Shown one piece after another: positions 16,303 to 25,194 of a stretch of DNA of 48,135 bases. The stretch covers positions 1-48,135 of the forward strand of contig NZ_SLXW01000014.1 of the NCBI RefSeq assembly GCF_004341085.1. The letters are read 5' to 3'. The position numbers were made by a program, and so were the translations under genes. How positions within the stretch are numbered: the stretch's first letter is position 1; every line of letters starts with the position of its first letter. The stretch is from Sphingomonas sp. PP-CE-1G-424 (GTDB lineage Bacteria; Pseudomonadota; Alphaproteobacteria; Sphingomonadales; Sphingomonadaceae). The notes under the pieces were generated by a model, which did not search any database, was not told where the DNA came from, and was given only the letters and a program-made list of their open reading frames with translations.

Positions 16303-17544
16303 CTATAAACCCCATGTGCGATGCCGCCACCTAGCGAACGCCGCTATGACGATGTAGCAGACGCCAGGAAGCATGAATGACATCCTCAAGCCGGCCGCGT
16401 CCGCGACGACGCCGGTTAGCAACGGGATGATGGCGCCGCCGACGACTACCATACACAACAGCATCGAGGCATAGGTGGCGGTGGAATGATCATCGGGCAG
16501 TGAAAGCGCGAAGATCGTTGGATACATGATAGCGTTGCAAAGTCCGACTGCGAGCAGCGCAGCGGCGGCCACCGGCCCCTGCAGACCGATCGCCACCGCA
16601 ACGAGCCCGACGGCGACCATCGCGCAACCGAGCAGCATCGTTGTCGCACCATAGCGGGTGAGGTAGCGGGCGCCTACCAGTCGGCCGATCAGCGCACCGG
16701 TCCAGTACAGACCTACGAGTTGCCCCGCCGCGACCGGCGAGACGTCCAGAATGTCGGGCATCGCCAGATATTCCACGAGCAGCGTGCCGATCGTGACCTC
16801 GGCGCCGACATAGGCGAACATCGCGCCGCCACCTGCCAGCAACCGTCGGTTCGACAACACGGCGACGATGCCAGGGAGCGGCACGCGACGCGGCGTTGAG
16901 GACGCGGGCAGCAGGTCGCGTCGGCTGATAAAGGCTGCGGCAAGCACAAGCGCGACCAGCGCAACCGCAAGGAACGGCAGAACGACCCGTATGTGGTCTG
17001 CCAGGGCGCCGGATCGTTGCCGACCCGTCCCCAGCAGCAGCGTGGATCCAGCCAGGGACGCGAGCACGGTACCAAGCGAGTTGAAGCCTTGCAGCAAGGT
17101 CAGTCGCGAGACGGCGCGGCGTGCCGGTTCGACAACAGGGACGACTATGTTGGCCGCGATCTGCAGAAAAGTAACGCCGCCGGCGACGGCTAGGAGCGCG
17201 AGTAGAACAGTCATGTACCCAAGCGACCCGAGCGATGCGGCCAGTAGGCCGCAACCCAGCGCGATGACGACCAGCCCCGCCGCGATGCTTCGCATGTAGC
17301 CGAACTTCACCACCAGCACGGTGATCGGCACGGCGAAAAGGAGATAGCTTGAATGGAACGCGAACTGCACCAGCAGCGAGCGCGTGTGGTTCAGGCCTTC
17401 GATCATCCGCAACCGGGGCACCAGCAATCCGACAAGCGAGTTGAGGAATCCGCCGAGAAAATAAACGCCGATACAAAGCTGGAACAGCAGTGTCGCGCGC
17501 TGTTCGCCGGTAGCGGGCGCAAGGGGCATGCTGCTGGTGTTCAC
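16303..17544 (-). CDS. FucP-type sugar:H+ symporter (MFS)
   Basis: 413 residues with about twelve membrane helices. The opening QLCIGVYFLGGFLNSLVGLL, with LVQFAFHSSYLLFAVPITVL and GGVTFLQIAANIVVPVV, is typical of the FHS branch of MFS (L-fucose, glucose/galactose permeases). It should bring the monosaccharide released by the GH3 enzyme across the inner membrane. First gene of an operon with the LacI regulator, divergent from the GH3 gene; the shared intergenic region holds the operator. Sugar specificity cannot be read from the sequence. Confidence 0.9.
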   Translation of the reverse strand: MNTSSMPLAPATGEQRATLLFQLCIGVYFLGGFLNSLVGLLVPRLRMIEGLNHTRSLLVQFAFHSSYLLFAVPITVLVVKFGYMRSIAAGLVVIALGCGLLAASLGSLGYMTVLLALLAVAGGVTFLQIAANIVVPVVEPARRAVSRLTLLQGFNSLGTVLASLAGSTLLLGTGRQRSGALADHIRVVLPFLAVALVALVLAAAFISRRDLLPASSTPRRVPLPGIVAVLSNRRLLAGGGAMFAYVGAEVTIGTLLVEYLAMPDILDVSPVAAGQLVGLYWTGALIGRLVGARYLTRYGATTMLLGCAMVAVGLVAVAIGLQGPVAAAALLAVGLCNAIMYPTIFALSLPDDHSTATYASMLLCMVVVGGAIIPLLTGVVADAAGLRMSFMLPGVCYIVIAAFARWRHRTWGL

Positions 17545-17603
17545 GCCTCATCCTAGCAAGGCGGGGCTGCTGCGCAATGTATGACGAAGACATCGTGCTT
17601 CGC

Positions 17604-17621
17604 ATTGACATCGATGTCGGA
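17604..17621. promoter_or_regulatory. LacI-family operator in the permease/GH3 divergent region
   Basis: ATTGACATCGATGTCGGA; the core GACATCGATGTC is a perfect palindrome with a central CG. The same 18 bp occur unchanged at 20040-20057 before the TonB-receptor gene. It lies 60 bp before the permease start on one side and about 58 bp before the GH3 start on the other, so it could control both. Confidence 0.8.
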
Positions 17622-17678
17622 GTTGGCGATCACGCTGCCAAGTCGCTCGGGAAAATGCGGCATGGGAGGATATCTACG

Positions 17679-20000
17679 ATGAGCACGGGATTTCCGCGCA
17701 TCGCCTGCGCGCTGCTGAGCGTCGCGCCGATGGCGCTTTCGGCGCAGGCTCTGCCAGGGGTGGGGTCTGCAAAAGCTTCAGCTTCCAAGGTGGCTGGCGG
17801 AACGGGCGCAAGGACGTCGGAAATCTGGCGTGACACGACGAGAACCGCAGCGGACCGGGCGGACGCTCTCGTGGCGGCGATGACGCAGGCCGAAAAGCTG
17901 AGCTACGTTCACGGCATATTTCCACCGATGGCGAAACCGATGACGTCCGACATGATTCCGTCCGCCGGTTACGTGCCCGGTGTCCCTCGTCTTGGCATAC
18001 CGACGTTGCGCGAAAGCGATGCGTCGCTGGGCGTTGCCAATCAGGTCGAGCAACGCAAGGGCGATGTGGCCACTGCGCTGCCCGCAAGCCTTGCCACCGC
18101 CGCGAGTTTCGATCCCGCCATTGCCTATGCCGGGAGCGCGATGATTGGTAGCGAAGCGCGGGCGAAGACCTTCAACGTATTGCTTGCGGGCGGCGTAAAC
18201 CTAACGCGTGATGCGTGGAACGGGCGAAACTTCGAGTATCTTGGCGAAGATCCGCTGCTCACAGGCGTCATGGGCGCGGCGTCGATCCGGGGCGTCCAGT
18301 CGAACCATATCGTCTCGACGATCAAGCATTTCGTCCTGAACAGCCAAGAGACCGGGCGAGCCGTTCTCGACGCGCGGATCGATCCGACGGCACTACGGGA
18401 AAGCGACCTGCTAGCGTTCGAAATCGCGATCGCGGATGGGAAGCCGGGTTCGGTGATGTGCGCGTACAATCGCATCGACGGCGACTATGCTTGCGAGAAC
18501 AAGTTCCTGTTGACCGACGTCCTGCGCGGAGACTGGAGATATCCAGGGTTCGTCATGTCCGACTGGGGTGCCGTACATTCCACGGAGAAGGCGGCCAACG
18601 CAGGGCTGGACCAAGAGTCAGGCCAGGAACTGGATGCCAAGGTCTATTTCGGCACGCCGCTTGCTAACGCTGTCGCTGTCGGGCGGGTCTCGACGGCGCG
18701 GCTCGACGACATGGTACGCCACATCCTGACCGGGGTCATCGCCAGCGGTCTTTACGACAATCCCACGCCCACATCCGCACAGCCGATCGACTATGCCGCT
18801 AACGCCGAGATCGCACAGCGTACCGCCGAGGCCGGTATCGTTTTGCTCAGGAATGAGAATGATCTTTTGCCGATTGCCAAGACCGTGCGATCGATCGTTG
18901 TCATCGGCGGTCATGCGGACGTCGGCGTGCTGTCCGGGGGCGGCTCGTCCCAGGTTCGCTCCGTCGGCGGCGTGCCGATCGAGATCCCGCTCAAAAGCGG
19001 CGCGGCGGCGTCATTCGCCCGGGTTACCTATCATTCGTCATCTCCGCTGCGCGCCATCAAGGCGCTGGCGCCGAATGCGCAGGTGACGTTCGTCGACGGC
19101 ACCGACCCGGTCGCCGCTGCCAAGGCGGCCCACGCCGCCGACCTCGCGATTGTGTTTGCAACGCATTGGCAGACCGAAGCGCAGGATGCGCCCTCCTTGT
19201 CGCTGCCCGATAATCAGGATGCGGTGATCGACGCGGTCGCCGCCGCCAACCGACGCACCATCGTCGTGCTGGAGACCGGTGGACCGGTTCTGATGCCGTG
19301 GGCCACGCGGGTGCCGGCGATCGTCGAAGCTTGGTATCCGGGCCAGCGTGGCGGCGAGGCGATCGCACGCGTGTTGTTCGGCGAGGTCGATGCATCAGGC
19401 CGTCTGCCGATCAGCTTCCCGCGGAACATCGAGCAACTCCCTCGCCCTCGGCCGATCACATCGCCGACTGGCGCGACCAGCAACGCTGCCTCGGCCAATG
19501 CCGGCGCCGGAGATGCCAGCCTGCTTCCGGCCTATCCCGTCACCTATCAGGAGGGGGCGAACGTCGGGTATCGTTGGTATGCCTCACGCAAGGATACACC
19601 GTTGTTTCCGTTCGGTTTCGGGCTGAGTTATGCCAGCACCAGGATCAGCAACCCACGGTTTTCGGGCGGGACCAACGCCAGAGTGACGTTTACCGTCACC
19701 AATCAGACTGCACGCACCGGCACCGCCGTACCTCAACTGTACGCAACGTTGCCGAACGGCGGAGCGCCACGGTTGGTCGGCTGGTCACGTCAGACGCTGG
19801 CGGCTGGCGAGACCAGAAACGTGACGATCACCGCTGATCCGCGTGCGTTGGCGCGATGGGAAGGGGCCGGCTGGCGATTGAAGGGCGGCGCGTATGCGCT
19901 CAAACTCGCAACGGACGCGCAGACGATGATCTCGGAAGGCACGGTCGGTCTGACTGACCGGCGCCTTGCGTCTGGCCGTGCTGCTTTTGACACACCTTGA
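17679..20000 (+). CDS. Secreted GH3 beta-glycosidase
   Basis: 773 residues from ATG 17679, chosen because GGGAGGA lies 8 bp upstream and a signal peptide (IACALLSVAPMALSAQA) follows. GH3 barrel with TIKHFVLNSQETGR and the nucleophile Asp in GFVMSDWGAVHST; second alpha/beta sandwich domain about 400-600 (GIVLLRNENDLLPI, VEAWYPGQRGGEAIARVLFG); C-terminal fibronectin-III-like domain with NVGYRWYASR, FPFGFGLSYA and LVGWSRQTLAAGE. Likely a periplasmic beta-glucosidase or beta-xylosidase releasing sugars taken in by the TonB receptor. Preceded by the LacI operator. Confidence 0.95.
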   Translation: MSTGFPRIACALLSVAPMALSAQALPGVGSAKASASKVAGGTGARTSEIWRDTTRTAADRADALVAAMTQAEKLSYVHGIFPPMAKPMTSDMIPSAGYVPGVPRLGIPTLRESDASLGVANQVEQRKGDVATALPASLATAASFDPAIAYAGSAMIGSEARAKTFNVLLAGGVNLTRDAWNGRNFEYLGEDPLLTGVMGAASIRGVQSNHIVSTIKHFVLNSQETGRAVLDARIDPTALRESDLLAFEIAIADGKPGSVMCAYNRIDGDYACENKFLLTDVLRGDWRYPGFVMSDWGAVHSTEKAANAGLDQESGQELDAKVYFGTPLANAVAVGRVSTARLDDMVRHILTGVIASGLYDNPTPTSAQPIDYAANAEIAQRTAEAGIVLLRNENDLLPIAKTVRSIVVIGGHADVGVLSGGGSSQVRSVGGVPIEIPLKSGAAASFARVTYHSSSPLRAIKALAPNAQVTFVDGTDPVAAAKAAHAADLAIVFATHWQTEAQDAPSLSLPDNQDAVIDAVAAANRRTIVVLETGGPVLMPWATRVPAIVEAWYPGQRGGEAIARVLFGEVDASGRLPISFPRNIEQLPRPRPITSPTGATSNAASANAGAGDASLLPAYPVTYQEGANVGYRWYASRKDTPLFPFGFGLSYASTRISNPRFSGGTNARVTFTVTNQTARTGTAVPQLYATLPNGGAPRLVGWSRQTLAAGETRNVTITADPRALARWEGAGWRLKGGAYALKLATDAQTMISEGTVGLTDRRLASGRAAFDTP

Positions 20001-20017
20001 AACAAATCCGCGCATGC

Positions 20018-20057
20018 TGAACGTCGATGTCACGCGCTGATTGACATCGATGTCGGA
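20018..20057. promoter_or_regulatory. LacI-family operator before the TonB-receptor gene, with a second weaker site
   Basis: ATTGACATCGATGTCGGA at 20040-20057 is identical to the site at 17604. Twenty-two bases upstream a related sequence, TGAACGTCGATGTCAC (20018-20033), keeps the CGATGTC half and may be a second, weaker site in the same helical phase (two turns apart). Strong evidence for common control of the GH3 and receptor genes by the local LacI protein. Confidence 0.75.
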
Positions 20058-20137
20058 CGGCAGCACGGTTGAGGAACGCGGGGTTACACCGCCAGAATCA
20101 TACACCGGTAGGGACATGCCGGTCAGGGAGGATGAGT

Positions 20138-23100
20138 ATGAGGGGTTCTATTCCGTCAGCGTTCGCGCGCTCGACGTCGGTATTCGCGTTGGTGGCGGGG
20201 CTGACGATGCCCGGCTTGGCGAATGCGCAGGCCGCTCCAGATCCGACACCGGCCGTTCAGGCACAGCAGGGCACGCCACAAGCGGATACGTCGCCAGGCG
20301 CTCCGCAGGTTGAGACCGGCGCTACTGCGACTAACGCGATGCCCGACCAGGCCCCAGGCGACGAGATCGTCGTGACCGGCGTTCGCGCCTCGCTCGAGCG
20401 GTCGATCGCGATCAAGCGGGACTCGTTCGGCGTCGTCGATGCGATCAGCGCGGAAGACATCGGCAAGTTCGCCAACACCAATCTCGCGGAATCGCTGCAG
20501 CGCATTACCGGCGTGTCGATCGATCGCCGCAACGGCGAAGGCTCGACCGTCACGGTTCGCGGCTTCGGCGCGCAGTATAATCTCGTCACGCTCAACGGCC
20601 GTCAGCTCGCGACATCGAACATCGTCGCGGTGGGCGGCGATCAGGGCGGTGACGGCGCGGGTGGATTCGGTCGTTCGTTCGACTTCTCCAACCTCGCTTC
20701 CGAAGGCGTGAAGACGCTGGAGGTATACAAGACCGGCCGCGCCGCGATCCCCTCGGGTGGCATCGGCGCGGCGGTGAACGTCGTCAGCCGTCGTCCGCTC
20801 GACTCCAAGGATACGGGTCTCTTGGGCTCGCTCGGCGTCAAGGGCAGCTACGATAACAGCTCGTCAGACTGTTTCGACTGCGGCGCGCGCGTGACGCCCG
20901 AAGTTTCGGGTACCGCCAGCTGGAGCGATCCCAACCAGCGCTTCGGCGTGTCGCTGTTCGGCAGCTACCAGAAGCGCAACTTCAGCTTCTCCAGCGTCGC
21001 GCCCGACAACTGGAACATCCGGTCGCTGACCGACTTCCTCAATCCCGGCAACGGCTTCGTCAACGGTCAGACGGTGATCAACAACCGTCCGACCAACGGC
21101 AACGCCCTGGTCTCCGTGCCGAACGACTCGCGCTATCACTTCTCCGAGGCAAGCCGCGAGCGCATCAACGGGTCGGGCGTCATCCAATTCCGTCCGACCG
21201 ACACGCTGACCTTCACTGCAGATGGCCTCTATGCGCAGTTGCGCCAGTCGGAACGTCGCTCGACCCAGTCCAACTGGTTCAACCGCCCGTTCGGCGTTGT
21301 CACGTTCGACGACGCCAGCAACGGCATCGCGACGACGAGCTTCCTGTCCGAAACGATCAACGGCGTAAAGGACGAGGCGTTCGAGCAGGCGTATCGTGCG
21401 CAGAAGAACAAGCTGTACGACTTCGGCGGCAACGTCGAATGGAAGCCGACCGACCGCTTCTCGCTCGCTATCGACGGCCATATCGGTCGCGCGGACAGCT
21501 CGCCTGACAATCCCAATGGTCAGACTTCGACCACAGTCGCCTTCAACGCGCCGGTCGTCGCCGCACATTCGCTCACGTTGGGCAAGGATGGCTTCCCGCA
21601 GCAGACGATCGCGATCAATGACGGTTCGGCCAGCACGACGCCGACCGGCCAGTCCTTCATCAAGGGCAACGGCAACGGCGTGATCGATCTCGGCGACCTG
21701 TCGAGCGCTGTGCAGCGTCAGTTCGCATCCAACCAGACGCAGCGGGTCAAGGAACTTCGCGCGGACGCGGGATGGGCACTGAACGATCAGCTCCGCCTCG
21801 ACGCTGGTGCTGACTACCGCACCACGAATACGCGTCAGACGCAGTATAACACGCGCCAGGTCCTGGGTGACTGGGGCAATTCGCTGCCGCCCGACATCGC
21901 GCGTCTCGCGCCCGGTCAGGTCTTCCAGTTCTGCAACGTGTGCAAGTTTGAGCACAACGATGGGAATCCGGACGCCAACACCCTGGTGGCATTCCGCACG
22001 CAGGACGCGACGAAGCTCTACAACACGCTGCACGACTATTATCTCGGCGTGACGAACGACGGCGTGAACCACGCCGACAACATCGACGCGAACGACGACA
22101 ACCGTGTCCGCGAGAACATCTGGTCGGGCTATGTCCAGGGATCCTGGAACGGCAAGCTGTTCGATCACAACGCGCAGCTGGTTGCCGGCGTTCGGTACGA
22201 GAACACCAAGGTACGAGCGGTTTCGCTCCAGCCGGTACCGACCGCGGTTGTCTGGACTGCCGACAACGACTTCTTCGTCTTGAACACCGCCGGTCGGCAG
22301 ACGCTGTCGTCGCGTGGCGGTTACAGCAACTGGCTGCCGTCGGTGGATGCCAAGTTCGAGGTGGTTAATAACCTCTTCGCCCGCGCCTCGTACAGCAAGA
22401 CGATCTCGCGTGCCGGTTACGGCGACCTGTTCGCGTCGACCAACGTCGCCGGTCCGGGCCGCCCGACGGCGATCGGTGGCATAGCGACCGGCACTGCGCA
22501 CAACACCGATCTCGATCCACTGTCGTCGGACAACATCGACGTCTCCCTCGAATGGTATCCGCGCAAGGACGTGTTCCTGTCGGCGGGCTTCTTCAACAAG
22601 AAGGTCCACAACTTCATCGGCCAGACGGTGGTCAACCGCAATCTGTTCGGTCTGCGCGATCCCACTTCGGGCACCGCCGGGACGCGTTCGGGCACGGCGC
22701 GTGAGCAGCTGGCTGGCACGTTCAACGCCGACATCACCGACGTGAACCTGTTCACCTACACGGCGCTGCTGCAGCAGAATGCGGGCAACGTCGCGACGAC
22801 GAACGCCCAGTTCGCGGCCAACTACAACACGCAGAGCCGCGCGTTGAACCAGGGGTTCGTCGATCAGATACTCGGCCAGTACGATATCACCGCCAACGGG
22901 CAGGATCCGCTGTTCAATTTCGCGGTCAATACGCCGATCAACAACCAGGACGCGCACATCTACGGCGTCGAACTTGCCGGGCAGTATTTTCTCGGGGATA
23001 CGGGCTTCGGCGTGGCAGCGAGCTATACGCTGGTCCGCGGCAACATCGGCATCGACATCGCGGCCGATCCGAGCGTGAACACGTTCGCGCTGGTCGGTCT

Positions 23101-23410
23101 GTCGGATACCGCCAACGCCACGCTGATCTACGACAAGAACGGTATCTCGGCGCGCATGTCGTACAACTGGCGCGACAAGTTCCTCAGTGGCATCAACCGC
23201 GGCGGCGATCGCAATCCGGTGTTCACCGCGCCCTATGGTCAGCTCGACCTGTCGGTGAACTTCGACCTCACCTCGCGTTTTGCGCTCGGGTTCGAAGCGA
23301 TCAACATCACCGAGGAGGGCGTGCGCTCCTACGGCCGCGACAAGAGCAACATCTGGTACCTGTCGGAAGGGTCCGCACGGTATCTGGTCGGAGCGCGATA
23401 CCGCTTCTGA
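20138..23410 (+). CDS. TonB-dependent outer-membrane receptor for a saccharide
   Basis: About 1090 residues from ATG 20138, with AGGGAGG 7 bp upstream (ATG 20132 is too close). Signal peptide to about residue 30 (FALVAGLTMPGLANA), a Pro/Gln-rich linker, TonB-box-like DEIVVTGVRASLERSIAIKR, and a plug with NLAESLQRITGVSIDR and TVTVRGFGAQYNLVTLNGR. A 22-stranded barrel follows, ending LVGARYRF with terminal Phe. The plug and SLERSI motif are those of the large Caulobacter-type receptors for plant oligosaccharides. Together with GH3, permease and the SapC-cupin-halogenase trio it forms a typical sphingomonad carbohydrate locus. Confidence 0.95.
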   Translation: MRGSIPSAFARSTSVFALVAGLTMPGLANAQAAPDPTPAVQAQQGTPQADTSPGAPQVETGATATNAMPDQAPGDEIVVTGVRASLERSIAIKRDSFGVVDAISAEDIGKFANTNLAESLQRITGVSIDRRNGEGSTVTVRGFGAQYNLVTLNGRQLATSNIVAVGGDQGGDGAGGFGRSFDFSNLASEGVKTLEVYKTGRAAIPSGGIGAAVNVVSRRPLDSKDTGLLGSLGVKGSYDNSSSDCFDCGARVTPEVSGTASWSDPNQRFGVSLFGSYQKRNFSFSSVAPDNWNIRSLTDFLNPGNGFVNGQTVINNRPTNGNALVSVPNDSRYHFSEASRERINGSGVIQFRPTDTLTFTADGLYAQLRQSERRSTQSNWFNRPFGVVTFDDASNGIATTSFLSETINGVKDEAFEQAYRAQKNKLYDFGGNVEWKPTDRFSLAIDGHIGRADSSPDNPNGQTSTTVAFNAPVVAAHSLTLGKDGFPQQTIAINDGSASTTPTGQSFIKGNGNGVIDLGDLSSAVQRQFASNQTQRVKELRADAGWALNDQLRLDAGADYRTTNTRQTQYNTRQVLGDWGNSLPPDIARLAPGQVFQFCNVCKFEHNDGNPDANTLVAFRTQDATKLYNTLHDYYLGVTNDGVNHADNIDANDDNRVRENIWSGYVQGSWNGKLFDHNAQLVAGVRYENTKVRAVSLQPVPTAVVWTADNDFFVLNTAGRQTLSSRGGYSNWLPSVDAKFEVVNNLFARASYSKTISRAGYGDLFASTNVAGPGRPTAIGGIATGTAHNTDLDPLSSDNIDVSLEWYPRKDVFLSAGFFNKKVHNFIGQTVVNRNLFGLRDPTSGTAGTRSGTAREQLAGTFNADITDVNLFTYTALLQQNAGNVATTNAQFAANYNTQSRALNQGFVDQILGQYDITANGQDPLFNFAVNTPINNQDAHIYGVELAGQYFLGDTGFGVAASYTLVRGNIGIDIAADPSVNTFALVGLSDTANATLIYDKNGISARMSYNWRDKFLSGINRGGDRNPVFTAPYGQLDLSVNFDLTSRFALGFEAINITEEGVRSYGRDKSNIWYLSEGSARYLVGARYRF

Positions 23411-23421
23411 CCAAGCGGCGA

Positions 23422-23447
23422 GAAGGCCGCTGACGAAAGCGGCCTTC
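23422..23447 (+). terminator. Hairpin between receptor and SapC genes
   Basis: GAAGGCCGC (23422-23430) pairs perfectly with GCGGCCTTC (23439-23447). No T-run follows, so it may weaken rather than end transcription, or protect the receptor mRNA 3' end, giving much receptor and less of the three proteins downstream. Confidence 0.6.
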
Positions 23448-23465
23448 CTCGTCTAGGATTATCTC

Positions 23466-24167
23466 ATGGCCTCGGTACTTCTCAACAACATTGACCACCG
23501 CGACCTGCGTGTCGCGGTCGGTCATCACGCGCGCTACGGCGATGCGATCAACCAGACGCGCGTCTTCCCGGCCGAGTTCGAGGAACTGCAGCGCGACTAT
23601 GCGATCTTGCTACGTCGCGACGAGCACGGCGTCCTATTCTCGACCGTCCTGTTGGGGCTCGATCCGGACGAGAACCTGTTTCTCGACGGCGAGCGGTGGG
23701 ACGCGCGGTACGTGCCGGCGGCGCGGGCGCGCGGTCCCTTCTCGATCGGTTCGGGTGCCGATGGCGAACCTATGATCCACGTCGATCCGAACCATCCGCG
23801 CATCGTCGATAACGGCGAGCCGGTGTTCCGCGAGCTCGGCGGTAACGCGCCGTTACTCGATCACGTCTCGGCGATGCTGCAGCGGATCTATGTCGGTCTG
23901 GAGACCGAGAAGGCGATGTTTGACGCGTTCGCCGCCGCCGGCCTGCTCGAACCCGCCACGCTGCAACTCGATCTCGCCGACGGGCGTTGTTATGACATTC
24001 CCGATCGCTTCACCGTCGATGCGGGGAAGCTGGCTGCGCTCGACGGCGATATCCTGGCACGGCTCCACCGCGACGACTTCTTGCGTCCGGCGTTCTGGAT
24101 TGCCTCATCGCTCGGCAACCTTCGCCACCTGATCGATCGGAAGCTTCGGAAAGAGCTTCATGGCTGA
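23466..24167 (+). CDS. SapC-family protein
   Basis: 233 residues. SapC-like core: VLLNNIDHRDLRVAVGH, FPAEFEELQRDYAILLRR, then ENLFLDGERWDARYVPA and RGPFSIG. The family is named after a Campylobacter surface-layer gene, but in Caulobacter and sphingomonads it is nearly always found behind TonB receptors together with a cupin-like and a tryptophan-halogenase-like gene. No signal peptide, so cytoplasmic. Molecular role unknown. Overlaps the next gene by 8 bp, so co-translated. Confidence 0.9.
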   Translation: MASVLLNNIDHRDLRVAVGHHARYGDAINQTRVFPAEFEELQRDYAILLRRDEHGVLFSTVLLGLDPDENLFLDGERWDARYVPAARARGPFSIGSGADGEPMIHVDPNHPRIVDNGEPVFRELGGNAPLLDHVSAMLQRIYVGLETEKAMFDAFAAAGLLEPATLQLDLADGRCYDIPDRFTVDAGKLAALDGDILARLHRDDFLRPAFWIASSLGNLRHLIDRKLRKELHG

Positions 24168-25194
24168 GAGCTTGCGGGTATCGCGACCCGTCCGCGAGAT
24201 CGATCACTCCGGTGTCCTCGATCTGGACGCATTGATAGCGACGGAAGAGCCGGTGATCCTGCGCGGGCTCGCCGCCGACTGGCCGCTGGTCCAGGCCGGA
24301 CGTAGGTCGCCGCAAGAGGCTGCCGCCTATCTGCGCCGGTTCGACGCTGGCCGTCCCGTCACTGGCTATGTCGGCGATCCCGCGATCAGGGGACGCTTCC
24401 ATTATGACGAGACTGCGACTGCGATGAACTTCGCCGCCAAGCGGATCGCTCTGGGCGAATTCTTCGATCATGTGCTCGGTCATCTCGGCGACGCCAGGGC
24501 ACCCGCTTATTATATCGGCTCCACCGATCTCGACACCCATCTCCCCGGCTTCCGCGCCGAGAACGATTTGGTGCCGCACGGTGACGTCTTCGATCGCCAC
24601 CCGCCGCTCGCCAGCATCTGGATTGGCAACCGCACGGTCGCGTCCGCACATCACGACATGTCGAACAATGCGGCTATCTGCGCAGTCGGGCGGCGACGCT
24701 TCACGCTATTCCCACCGGATCAGGTCGCCAACCTCTATCCCGGCCCGCTCTCGCCGACTCCCGGAGGGCAGGTGGTGAGCATGGTCGATTTCGCCGCGCC
24801 GGATCTCGATGCCTATCCACGCTTCGCTGCCGCTGTTGCCGCCGGATCGGTGGCGGATCTGGCGGCTGGCGACGTCCTCGTCTACCCGGCGTTGTGGTGG
24901 CACCATGTCGAGGCGCTCGACGACTTTAACGTGCTGGTGAACTATTGGTGGAACGCGGCGCCCGCCTTCATGGACACGCCGATGGATACGCTACTGCACG
25001 CGCTGCTCAGCCTGCGTGACCGGCCAGCGCAGGAGAAGCGCGCGTGGCGCGTGATGTTCGATCATTACGTGTTCGGCGATGCGGAGGCGGTCGCGGCGCA
25101 TCTGCCGCCACCGGCACGCGGACCGCTCGCGCCGCTTGACGAGCATGCTGCACGCCAGTTGCGAGCCTACCTGCTGCACAGGCTGAACCGATGA
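24160..25194 (+). CDS. Cupin-like (JmjC-type) 2-oxoglutarate/Fe(II) oxygenase-family protein
   Basis: 344 residues. Opening PVILRGLAADWPLVQ is typical of cupin_8/JmjC proteins. Metal ligands: HxD in SAHHDMSNNAA and the distal His in ALWWHHVEAL; the strand RRFTLFPPDQVANLYPGP precedes it. These proteins hydroxylate proteins or small molecules in eukaryotes; in the TonB-receptor loci the substrate is unknown. It overlaps SapC at the start and the halogenase at the end (ATGA), consistent with an obligate trio. Confidence 0.9.
   Translation: MAESLRVSRPVREIDHSGVLDLDALIATEEPVILRGLAADWPLVQAGRRSPQEAAAYLRRFDAGRPVTGYVGDPAIRGRFHYDETATAMNFAAKRIALGEFFDHVLGHLGDARAPAYYIGSTDLDTHLPGFRAENDLVPHGDVFDRHPPLASIWIGNRTVASAHHDMSNNAAICAVGRRRFTLFPPDQVANLYPGPLSPTPGGQVVSMVDFAAPDLDAYPRFAAAVAAGSVADLAAGDVLVYPALWWHHVEALDDFNVLVNYWWNAAPAFMDTPMDTLLHALLSLRDRPAQEKRAWRVMFDHYVFGDAEAVAAHLPPPARGPLAPLDEHAARQLRAYLLHRLNR

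Noticed and set aside
16490..17611. 373-residue frame overlapping the permease gene on the same strand
   Set aside because: Out-of-frame shadow of the FucP-type permease, Arg/Ala-rich, no motifs.
20864..22957. 697-residue open frame on the minus strand
   Set aside because: It lies fully antisense to the TonB-receptor gene and has the Val/Arg/Glu-rich make-up typical of GC-rich antisense frames; no family signature.
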